NCBI GenBank assembly: GCA_003224835.1
Contig: QHZX01000190.1
Coordinates: 1-22,792 of the forward strand
Source: Acidobacteriota bacterium
GTDB taxonomy: Bacteria; Acidobacteriota; Terriglobia; Terriglobales; Acidobacteriaceae
DNA length: 22,792 bases
Direction of reading: 5' to 3'
Part shown: positions 7,902 to 14,555 of the stretch, piece by piece
Numbering within the stretch: position 1 is the first letter of the stretch
Layout: every line of letters starts with the position of its first letter
Position numbers and translations under genes: made by a program
The notes under the pieces: generated by a model
What the model was told of the DNA's origin: nothing
The model's input: only the letters and a program-made list of their open reading frames with translations
Databases searched by the model: none

Positions 7902-9017
7902 TCACCACACGCCCTTGTCACTCCCCGTAAGGCGAAACGCGACCAGGGCTGAAACCGCAAGCGGTGGAAGTAATGGCAGGCGCGAAATGGCACGCAGGTC
8001 ACCATGTTTGCCGGCGCTAAGCAATTGTGCACCGTAGAGGCCGGCTGCGGGCTTCATCGGAACGCGCAGGAAGTTTCCACGGAATTGCACCTGAAGATGC
8101 GCGCCTCGGGCATCTTCGACCACTTCACGCGGCAGGGAAATCGAGCCCCCGAAGCTATTCACATAATTCGAAACAATCACCAGAAAGCTCGCGACGCCGG
8201 GCCAAATGCCCCCCAGTTCGGCGCCACGGCGGAGCTCCTCGAAGTTCAACTCCGCCGTGCCGAGGAGCCTGGCTACGTCGGCCATGTCGCAGAGCCGGAA
8301 ATAGAAATGGCGGTACATGCGCTGCAGGGTTGAAATCATGATCCTCTCTTCCGGCGCGGGAACAGGGAACTTGCTGCCATTTACCTCTTTGGTCACGGCA
8401 CGTTCGACCACGCGCTCAGCCAAGAGTTTCTGTTCTCCGGTTTGCCCCAGGTAACGCACGTGGATTTCCACCAATTCATTCAATCCAGGTACTTGGAAAT
8501 TCCATTTGTTCGCCAGCTTGTCCCCCCAACTGCGCGCTTCCGATTCGGCCTTCAGCTTTTGCTGCATAACCCGAATCACACGTTCCGGCGCGCCGTTGGT
8601 GTAAAGATCAAGATCGGACCCGAGGTCCGGCCAATGGTCGAGAGACTTGATTACAGAAACCCGGCAACCCGAATCTTGCAGGGCATTAACGATCACACGT
8701 AACCATTCCACGGCATTTGAAATCCGGATGCCCTCAGTCCGGAGCGCATCCTGGCACCATTGCTGCAGTTGGCTTTTTTGCTGGTCGTACGCGGCTCTTT
8801 CCAGCACCCGCAGCGCGCGGACTGTCACGTGATGCGTATCCGCCAGCTTCAGAAATTCCGCGAACGTCTCCTCGCTCATCTGGAAGACTTGTTCAAGCTC
8901 AGGAAGCAAATTGTCCAAGTTTGCCTTAGGAGTTAAGCAATCGGCTTCATAGCCCTGGAACATCAGCTTCGAGAGCAGGCCCATATTGCGGGCATTGTTA
9001 GCGGAAGAATTTTTCAT
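7902..9017 (-). CDS. Nucleotidyltransferase-fold protein (NTP_transf_5-like)
   Basis: A 371-residue cytoplasmic protein. The segment VIKSLDHWPDLGSDLDLYTNG at about 122-142 matches the core of the polymerase-beta nucleotidyltransferase superfamily: GS followed by the metal-binding D-x-D pair (D135, D137) at the end of a strand. The surroundings fit the uncharacterised nucleotidyltransferase family (PF14907), whose members recur in exopolysaccharide and capsule loci. The helical N-terminal region (1-110) and a C-terminal helical part are family-like. Substrate is unknown: it could nucleotidylate a protein or a sugar intermediate. ATG 9017 is preceded by GGAG with 8-nt spacing. It follows the GH99-like gene by 62 nt on the same strand and is probably the last gene of the cassette. 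I am fairly sure of the fold, but not of the function. Confidence 0.7.
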   Translation of the reverse strand: MKNSSANNARNMGLLSKLMFQGYEADCLTPKANLDNLLPELEQVFQMSEETFAEFLKLADTHHVTVRALRVLERAAYDQQKSQLQQWCQDALRTEGIRISNAVEWLRVIVNALQDSGCRVSVIKSLDHWPDLGSDLDLYTNGAPERVIRVMQQKLKAESEARSWGDKLANKWNFQVPGLNELVEIHVRYLGQTGEQKLLAERVVERAVTKEVNGSKFPVPAPEERIMISTLQRMYRHFYFRLCDMADVARLLGTAELNFEELRRGAELGGIWPGVASFLVIVSNYVNSFGGSISLPREVVEDARGAHLQVQFRGNFLRVPMKPAAGLYGAQLLSAGKHGDLRAISRLPLLPPLAVSALVAFRLTGSDKGVW

Positions 9018-9079
9018 AATACGGGCTCCGGTATTTCGTGACAGAAGTAATTCGATGTGAGCTGCCGGTTGCAGGTTGG

Positions 9080-10054
9080 TCAGGGTCGCATAGCTTGCTG
9101 CTGGGCCATCTGGTTCCTGCAGTCAGACACCCCGGTTTCAATCTGCGTACCTTCCTCGTAGTCGTTCCACGTAGCGATCAAAAGGAATGGCATAGGGTGT
9201 TCGGGATCGTAATAGTGATGGAAGACCTTGAGCGTGTTTTCAAAGGTCTCTCCGCAGCGTCGGTCCATGTGGCGGTTGAGGCTCCAGGACGCTTTGGTGT
9301 CATTGAACCCAGGCCAGATCGTTCCCACAACTATTTTTCCGGGACGCGATGCCATTTTTTTATAAAACGCGTCCAGATAATCCTTGCCCCAGTCGCTGCC
9401 GTCAGGCTTCCAGCCATGGCTGGGATGCACCCAGGCGTAGTAGCCGTCAAAATCTTTGGCGTACTGCTGTGGAGGCTCGTCTTTATAAATCAAAATGGGC
9501 GGATGTTCCCATTGATCGACCATCTGGCGGACCCGGTCCCAATCGGTATGCCCGCGCTTGGGAAAGATGAAGATCACGGGCCGGTCTTGGTAAGTGACGT
9601 ATGCTTCGTGCCCCGGTGCGTTAGGCCCCAGGTATGAGCGATACGCTTTATCGAAAGCATCAAGGGCCTCTTCCGTGGCCTGACCATTATCTTCCTGGGT
9701 CTCGTCGTACATCAGGCAGATATGGAAATTGTTTTCAGCCGATACCTGTTGCAAGAGGGCGTAACTCTCGTCTTCGAACGGGCGGCGGTTTCCGTACCAA
9801 TCTACCGCGAAGGCGTAAATGCCCATCTGTTTTGCTTTTTCGATCTGCTTGCGAAGTATGGCGGGATCGAGAGTCGAGTATCCGATGTTAATATGCCCCG
9901 GGGATCCAAACCACGGCTGATAATCCGCCAGAATGCGCGACGACTCCTGTAGGTTGGGCAACTTGGACGATTGCTTTACAGGATTGTGCGAGCAGCCGCT
10001 GGTGATCAGAAAAATGGCGGCCACCAACAAAATGATTACAGAAAAAGCTCTCAT
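9080..10054 (-). CDS. GH99/GH71-like glycoside hydrolase domain lipoprotein
   Basis: A 324-residue protein with a lipoprotein signal peptide (LITSGC, Cys21 as lipidation site; Thr at -3 is slightly atypical). A (beta/alpha)8 glycosidase-like domain covers residues 40-318. Family features are ILADYQPWFGSPGH near the N-terminus, KQMGIYAFAVDWYG, DRPVIFIFPKRGH, and the late strand LLIATWNDYEEGTQIETG with two adjacent Glu residues. The W-N-[DE]-x-x-E-G-T-x-I-E signature is shared by GH99 endo-mannosidases and by the GH99-like domains often attached to or near polysaccharide genes. A lipoprotein of this kind would act in the periplasm on a nascent glycan, in a role similar to that of PelA- or PgaB-type hydrolases in other systems (inference). 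There is no strong Shine-Dalgarno. It sits 66 nt after the preceding gene, in the same direction. Confidence 0.78.
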   Translation of the reverse strand: MRAFSVIILLVAAIFLITSGCSHNPVKQSSKLPNLQESSRILADYQPWFGSPGHINIGYSTLDPAILRKQIEKAKQMGIYAFAVDWYGNRRPFEDESYALLQQVSAENNFHICLMYDETQEDNGQATEEALDAFDKAYRSYLGPNAPGHEAYVTYQDRPVIFIFPKRGHTDWDRVRQMVDQWEHPPILIYKDEPPQQYAKDFDGYYAWVHPSHGWKPDGSDWGKDYLDAFYKKMASRPGKIVVGTIWPGFNDTKASWSLNRHMDRRCGETFENTLKVFHHYYDPEHPMPFLLIATWNDYEEGTQIETGVSDCRNQMAQQQAMRP

Positions 10055-10120
10055 GATATGAACTCTATCTTCATGTTTGATGCTGGGCAGCAGATCGGAG
10101 CGGTTTGCGGATAGGGGTGA

Positions 10121-10657
10121 CTACGGTTTCTCCCCAGAGGTGGCTTGTATTTGCCGGACCAGCCAACGATCCGCTCCCGGGGTCATCAGCACCGTGAACT
10201 CGGCATTCATTGGCTCGTCGTAAATCACTTTGCCGCCGTCGAGAATTTGCATGTCCAATTGAGCATGGTCTCGAAGTTCCATGACATCGCCGGTAGGCGA
10301 GTAGAACAACGCCTCCAGCTTGTGGCCGCGGTCTGTATATCGCGTATGCAACCCTGACTTCAGCTGCGAATTTATGCGCTGGGTAAAGTCCTGTTTCGCA
10401 AAGCCAGTGAAGTATCCGTCGAGCAACCCGGTCTGGTTTTCTTCCAGAGCCTGCTCTAGCGTCTGCCAGGCAAGTGCATAATCACGTGGCACGCTTTTGC
10501 TGGTGAGGTCCTCAATTGGTCGTGGCGCAATGTTATCGGTGTTCAACTGAACTCGTGGGACTTCATTGTCAGCTGCGGCGCGCAAGTGGTAAGCGACGAC
10601 GCTCAGTAGGAGAATCGCGACAATAATCAATAGCGAAGAGTATCGGAGCGCTTTCAT
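10121..10657 (-). CDS. Membrane-anchored hypothetical protein with NTF2-like region
   Basis: A 178-residue protein not recognised by name. Residues 5-25 form a single N-terminal membrane helix or uncleaved signal (SSLLIIVAILLLSVVAYHL). After a linker, the region from about residue 58 to 172 alternates helices and strands: DYALAWQTLEQALEENQTGLLDGYF, then an amphipathic segment, then VMELRDHAQLDMQILDGGKVIYDE and EFTVLMTPGADRWLVRQIQ. The pattern, ending in a 'W.V..I' strand, suggests an NTF2/SnoaL-like cone fold, seen also in the neighbour at 11512. Its ATG overlaps the upstream stop (ATGA at 10654-10657), so it is translationally coupled to the Ig-like protein. It probably faces the periplasm and may bind a ligand or partner; function unknown. 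Confidence 0.6.
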   Translation of the reverse strand: MKALRYSSLLIIVAILLLSVVAYHLRAAADNEVPRVQLNTDNIAPRPIEDLTSKSVPRDYALAWQTLEQALEENQTGLLDGYFTGFAKQDFTQRINSQLKSGLHTRYTDRGHKLEALFYSPTGDVMELRDHAQLDMQILDGGKVIYDEPMNAEFTVLMTPGADRWLVRQIQATSGEKP

Positions 10658-11511
10658 TGTCCGCCTGTGACCTCCAACTCATTCCCCGTCACCACACCGG
10701 ACGCTACGGTGATTTTTGCCGACCCATCGATCGGCATCTCAATTTTCGCAACACCGCGCTTGATCGGAACATCGACAGTAGTTTTGCCCGCCGCATCACT
10801 CTCGGTGAAGCTCACGACGGTGCCATCCGGTACAGGATTGCCCCCGCAGTCGTGTACGGGCTCAGTTTCGACTAGAAATCCACGTTTGGCGCGGCTTGCC
10901 TTAATGCGCAAATTGCAAGCATCGGCGGCCACCTGCTGCACCACGCGAATTTCATCGGCATGCCCGATAGCGGCGCCCAGGCGTGTGGGGCCTCCCTTTT
11001 TCGCGGAGGTGAGCCGTACCCACGCCACGCCGTTCTCCGAGGTGCGCGCGGCGGAAACCGATTTCTCATTCTTCGCCATGATGCTGAAGGTTACCGGGGA
11101 GGGCTGCAGCACAATATTTCTGAAGCTGTCATGCACGATTGCGACCGCTGTGATGCCCTGGGGCGTTCCAACTGGCACCCGCGACGGATGGACCAGAAAA
11201 CTCAATTTATTTGCCGCGGCAGGCTTTACAAAAAAATTCGCCGCCGTGCAGCCGTCCGAAGCGCACAAGGCGGCAACGTAACGGCCCGCGTCTTCCAGTT
11301 GGTCGGAATCAATGGGAATATTGCTTCCAGCTTGCACTTTGGTCTTGCTGGCACTCGCTGGTCCCACGAGATAAAAGGTGGCATCACCAGATCCGCTGGT
11401 GCGAATGGTGATTGCCGTTCCCGCGGTCACCTGCGCCGGAGCATGAATCTCGGATGCAACAGCACTGACTCCGCTGAAGCACATCATGGCAGCTATGATC
11501 ACAGCTCGCAT
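10654..11511 (-). CDS. Exported Ig-like (Big-1 type) beta-domain protein, function unknown
   Basis: A 285-residue protein with a signal peptide at 1-20 (cleavage near SAVASE). I see two or three immunoglobulin-like beta-sandwich repeats: HAPAQVTAGTAITIRTSGSGDATFYLVGP, then LSFLVHPSRVPVGTPQGITAVAIVHDSFRN, and a last module with CGGNPVPDGTVVSFTESDAAGKTTVDVPIKRGVAKIEMP. The 'G.PVPDGT.VSFT...G' pattern is typical of bacterial Big-1/invasin domains. Four cysteines (CASDGC; DACNL...DCGG) could form two periplasmic disulfides. Its ATG directly abuts the previous gene's stop (TAAATG), and its stop overlaps the next start, so translation is coupled on both sides. The context suggests a periplasmic structural partner of a surface-glycan machine. 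This is inference. Confidence 0.65.
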   Translation of the reverse strand: MRAVIIAAMMCFSGVSAVASEIHAPAQVTAGTAITIRTSGSGDATFYLVGPASASKTKVQAGSNIPIDSDQLEDAGRYVAALCASDGCTAANFFVKPAAANKLSFLVHPSRVPVGTPQGITAVAIVHDSFRNIVLQPSPVTFSIMAKNEKSVSAARTSENGVAWVRLTSAKKGGPTRLGAAIGHADEIRVVQQVAADACNLRIKASRAKRGFLVETEPVHDCGGNPVPDGTVVSFTESDAAGKTTVDVPIKRGVAKIEMPIDGSAKITVASGVVTGNELEVTGGQ

Positions 11512-12618
11512 TTACGAAGACACCCGGTCGAAGTGATTCACTACTACGTGATAGCTCTGCACGTTTTTGGAGATGTCAGCTGGCAAATCAACCGCAAAAG
11601 GCACAGGCACCTGAGGAAGCAAGGGTTGCGCCACATAACCGTCAGAGACCCAGACCACTTTTCCATTGCTGTCGTAGTAAGAAACGATCACGTGGGGAAT
11701 ATCCACAACCTGACCACCTTCATTCGTCAATTGTCCGCTCAACACCTTTTTGCCCAGCGGATCAGTCTCCACTTTTTGCTGATTTACCTCGATCACCGGA
11801 TCAGCACTGGCTGCGGCCAGGAGTGCCTTTGCATCCATGCGCACATTTTTGATTTTCTCCATGCGCATGTTGGGAAAGTCAATCCGGTAAGGCGAAACCT
11901 GCTTCGGCAGCAGCGTATGCGCAATCTTGTCGAAGCTGCTCTCCTGCGCGATTTCGTTCCCCGCATGGTCCAATAGCGTTGCGCCAACATTTACAAACGC
12001 CGGAACTGAATCTTCATTCACCACCTCGCCGACAAGTGTCACTCCATCGGGCCTTTGAATGGCATTCATGGAAAGAATGCGGACCTGCGGGGTATCGACA
12101 TTCTGCACACCCCATTCATCGCCTGCGCCGCGCCCAATCACATCCCAGCGCAGGTAGTTAACTGGTATAACCTGCGGAGGAAGTTTGGTGGCGTTATTGA
12201 CTGGCCAGAAGACCTTCCAGGTATCCCCGGACTTTTGCACCTTCACATCCCGCACATCGTCGAGCGGACCAACGCCGGTTGAGTAATGCAATCGCACCCG
12301 CATCGTGGATTCCTGATCGCTGCTGTGAAGGCCCCAAATGTCGAAATTCTCGAGTGACGAGTAGGTGAGAAGGCTTCCATAGCTGCCATTGAACTCGCGA
12401 ATAAAAGCGTTCTTATCCACGTCACCTCGGTTAGATAGGCGAGCGTAGGCAGCATCGAAGTTGTGTCCTTGAATTTGCGACAGCATCAGCCGAACGGCCT
12501 GCTCGGGCGTATTTGCTTGTCTCATCTCCCGCCTTGCGACGCCGCCGGATGTAAACCAGGCCAGAATAATCAGGACAAGAGTGATTCCGCCTAGGAACAA
12601 TGGAAACACGCGTTTCAT
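11512..12618 (-). CDS. Membrane-anchored protein: NTF2-like domain plus two FxLYD-like beta domains
   Basis: A 368-residue protein, not a named family. It has an N-terminal membrane anchor at residues 4-22 (FPLFLGGITLVLIILAWF). Residues 37-140 resemble an NTF2/DUF4878-type domain (TPEQAVRLMLSQIQGHNFDAAYARLS ... SGDTWKVFWP). Two FxLYD-like beta modules follow: VTLVGEVVNEDSVPAFVNVGATLLDHAGNEI (about 210-240) and VLSGQLTNEGGQVVDIPHVIVSYYDSNGKVV (about 295-325). Such modules in bacteria are usually periplasmic adhesion or assembly domains. The start ATG (12618-12616) shares one base with the upstream stop (TAATG) and has a strong AGGAGG 7 nt before it. The tail directly abuts the next gene. It belongs to the coupled trio 10121-12618, which probably acts as one complex. 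Confidence 0.62.
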   Translation of the reverse strand: MKRVFPLFLGGITLVLIILAWFTSGGVARREMRQANTPEQAVRLMLSQIQGHNFDAAYARLSNRGDVDKNAFIREFNGSYGSLLTYSSLENFDIWGLHSSDQESTMRVRLHYSTGVGPLDDVRDVKVQKSGDTWKVFWPVNNATKLPPQVIPVNYLRWDVIGRGAGDEWGVQNVDTPQVRILSMNAIQRPDGVTLVGEVVNEDSVPAFVNVGATLLDHAGNEIAQESSFDKIAHTLLPKQVSPYRIDFPNMRMEKIKNVRMDAKALLAAASADPVIEVNQQKVETDPLGKKVLSGQLTNEGGQVVDIPHVIVSYYDSNGKVVWVSDGYVAQPLLPQVPVPFAVDLPADISKNVQSYHVVVNHFDRVSS

Positions 12619-13709
12619 TACCTGGCCTCCTGGATCAGTGCGCCCTCTTCATCATGCACAGGAAATTCATATAGCTGGTTTTTCCGAACGCGGGCACCGT
12701 CAGGAATCATGAATGCAAATAAAATTGCCAGGATGCTGCTGGCCAGCGGCAGCGTTCCCCAGAGCAGTCCTTCGATTGCCGTGGGCATGGCATCCGACGG
12801 AATTGGACGCGCCGGCGGAATATCTTCCCTCGACCACACGGTGATCGAGCCGGAGTCGTACGTCTCTACTTTTTGCCATCCCGCGAAACTTACCAGCGGC
12901 TCGTAATAGGGATCATGAACGAAGATGTACTTCAATCCATAGTGGGCTGCGTGGCGAAGCATCATACGCAGCGCTTCCATCCCGGCTGTGCCGAAGTATT
13001 TCGCGCTGGTTAGCTGCGCGGTGCCATAGTGCGTGAACTCAGGCAGCAATCGGGCTGAGTTGTACTCCCCGTCCACGCTGTTGGCCGAAGTGTAAGTTGA
13101 AACCTTTGGCAAGGAATTCCCGAATCCTAGCGTGAGGTAACGATATCGGTCGTGCCCGTCACGATTCAGAAAGCCATCGACCGCATCGACGTTCAGGCCA
13201 GCATTCGCCGAAAACGGGCTGATAGAGATCCAGACCATGGGCAACACGAATGTCAGCACGGCTGCAAAGGCGAGCCCGGCCACAGCCTTGGATTGATGTC
13301 GATCGATCAACCTTGCGGCTAGCAGGCCAACGATTGGCAGCGCCATGAATGCCGCCGACAAGGTGAAACGCTCAAAAGTAAGAATCTCAAAAGCACGCCC
13401 CAGGATCCACCTCGGCAACGGTGTAGTACCGCCCAACCCGATGATGAAGGTGATCCAGAATCCAATGAGAAGCGGCCTGAGGCGTCTATTCGCCGATCCG
13501 TATATGAAAATGAACGGCAGCGCAAGCACCAGCAGTCCGTAAGGAACAAAGAAAAAATTTGTCAGATAGGTCAGGTTCAACAGCAGATCGAAATCCAGTA
13601 AGGAAGCAGTACGATGCCGAGTCCTACAGCTGCGAATGCGCCAAACACAAAGCCGCGAAGAATCACTGCCCCCGCCTTCCGATCCTCCCGGTCGATGACC
13701 GCGAGCCAC
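12618..13709 (-). CDS. PTPS-related/GT-C-like membrane protein, C-terminal part (frameshifted)
   Basis: This is the second half of a gene broken by a frameshift; the two halves overlap at 13577-13709. The open frame could begin at GTG 13709, but its first ~37 residues (arginine- and glycine-rich) are only the shifted reading of the upstream half. Family-like sequence begins near 13595 at DFDLLLNLTYLTNFFFVPYGLLVLALPFIFIYG. Four or more membrane helices follow, then a soluble region (FLNRDGHDRYRYLTLGFGNSLP, HYGLKYIFVHDPYY) and a last helix (WGTLPLASSILAILFAFMI). The soluble part resembles the extracytoplasmic region of polytopic membrane glycosyltransferases. Restoring one base joins it to the upstream half as a protein of about 560 residues. 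As it stands, this half lacks a proper start. Confidence 0.65.
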   Translation of the reverse strand: MARGHRPGGSEGGGSDSSRLCVWRIRSCRTRHRTASLLDFDLLLNLTYLTNFFFVPYGLLVLALPFIFIYGSANRRLRPLLIGFWITFIIGLGGTTPLPRWILGRAFEILTFERFTLSAAFMALPIVGLLAARLIDRHQSKAVAGLAFAAVLTFVLPMVWISISPFSANAGLNVDAVDGFLNRDGHDRYRYLTLGFGNSLPKVSTYTSANSVDGEYNSARLLPEFTHYGTAQLTSAKYFGTAGMEALRMMLRHAAHYGLKYIFVHDPYYEPLVSFAGWQKVETYDSGSITVWSREDIPPARPIPSDAMPTAIEGLLWGTLPLASSILAILFAFMIPDGARVRKNQLYEFPVHDEEGALIQEAR

Positions 13710-14308
13710 AACACAGGAATGGCAAACAGGAGCGAACCAAAAATTAACGTCACGTGGTGTACGGCGCCTGCCGCGATAGTCAACACCACACCTTTGAGCA
13801 ACGCCCGGACGTCTGCGGACCGCGACCAGTCGTAGAAATAGGGAATTGCCAGGAGATAAAGGGGCGCCGAAAGCGTCGTTGGAAGCTGTCCGGCGGAGTA
13901 AACGAGGAACGCCAATGCTCCCAAAAAGATGCTGAACAGAGCTGCGTAACTGCTCGCCCGCTCATCCACCCAAAGTCGCGCGAACCGATAAACACCCACG
14001 GGCACCAACAAAATCCCGACTAATTGCACCAGCAGGTACGCCATGTGCAACCCGAACACATAAGACAGCAGAGCGATCCACTGGTGTGCCAACGGGGGGT
14101 AAGTTGCTTGCGAAAAGCCGGCGAACCATTTCGGATTCCATGGATTAAACCAACTATGCGCGTAATGTGATGCAAAAAAGACGTGGAAGTTGGCGTCGTA
14201 GGAATTCGTGAGCGGCAACTGCATGGCCAGCAGCGGTCCATGGATCGCCAGGGCCATGAGCAGAATGAATCGTAAGGGAATCGGCCGCGAGAAATAGCTC
14301 GTTTCCAC
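13577..14308 (-). CDS. PTPS-related/GT-C-like membrane protein, N-terminal part (truncated by frameshift)
   Basis: The first half of a polytopic inner-membrane protein. After a short basic start it has a first helix (FILLMALAIHGPLLAM). A loop with an acidic residue follows, NSYDANFHVFFASHYAHSWFNPWNPKWFAGFSQATYPPLAHQW, matching the 'D..H ... W.P.W..G.....YPPL' pattern of the 6-pyruvoyl-tetrahydropterin-synthase-related (PF10131) GT-C-like family. Further helices follow up to LLPYW. The frame then ends at TGA 13577 with a spurious ISICC tail, where the other frame continues. The start is uncertain: GTG 14308 has GGAGG 10 nt upstream, while the frame extends to GTG 14341. It is the first gene of the - strand cassette and diverges from the TPR-barrel gene. 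It may be a pseudogene, or a single-base error in the sequence. Confidence 0.65.
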   Translation of the reverse strand: METSYFSRPIPLRFILLMALAIHGPLLAMQLPLTNSYDANFHVFFASHYAHSWFNPWNPKWFAGFSQATYPPLAHQWIALLSYVFGLHMAYLLVQLVGILLVPVGVYRFARLWVDERASSYAALFSIFLGALAFLVYSAGQLPTTLSAPLYLLAIPYFYDWSRSADVRALLKGVVLTIAAGAVHHVTLIFGSLLFAIPVLWLAVIDREDRKAGAVILRGFVFGAFAAVGLGIVLLPYWISICC

Positions 14309-14555
14309 GGTTGTTTTTCCTCCGCGCGCAATTGTGAGCACCCGCTTGGATTCACCTAGATGGCCTAAGGTTTGCTATTGTGCAAACATAGCCGTTTTCG
14401 GCGCTTGGGCAACCGATTGTAGGCTGTGGATTTACACACCAGCAGGTGCCCCTCTGAATCCAACCGCTGCTACTCTCATCGCATCTCAGGGTCTCGAGCG
14501 CGGCAAATATTCGGGAGCAAAGTGAACCAATGGGCCGCGCGCTCAACACCGCACC
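14309..14555. promoter_or_regulatory. Divergent promoter region between the two glycan cassettes
   Basis: This 247-nt gap separates the - strand cassette (first gene at 14308) from the + strand TPR-barrel gene (14556), so it must carry promoters for both. The clearest element is a perfect inverted repeat, GTTTGC-TATTGT-GCAAAC, at 14370-14387 (6-bp arms, 6-nt spacer), a plausible operator for a dimeric regulator. I cannot place -35/-10 boxes with confidence. No Shine-Dalgarno is visible just before ATG 14556. Confidence 0.45.

Noticed and set aside
9038..9637. A 199-codon open frame on the + strand
   Set aside because: Antisense to the GH99-like gene over its conserved C-terminal half; no supporting start signal.
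10667..11281. A 204-codon open frame on the + strand
   Set aside because: Antisense shadow of the Ig-like gene; Ser/Thr/Ala-rich with no recognisable fold.
10960..11976. A 338-codon open frame on the + strand
   Set aside because: It lies opposite the coupled Ig-like and FxLYD-like genes, whose junctions and signal peptides are coherent. The antisense product is His/Arg-rich and looks random.
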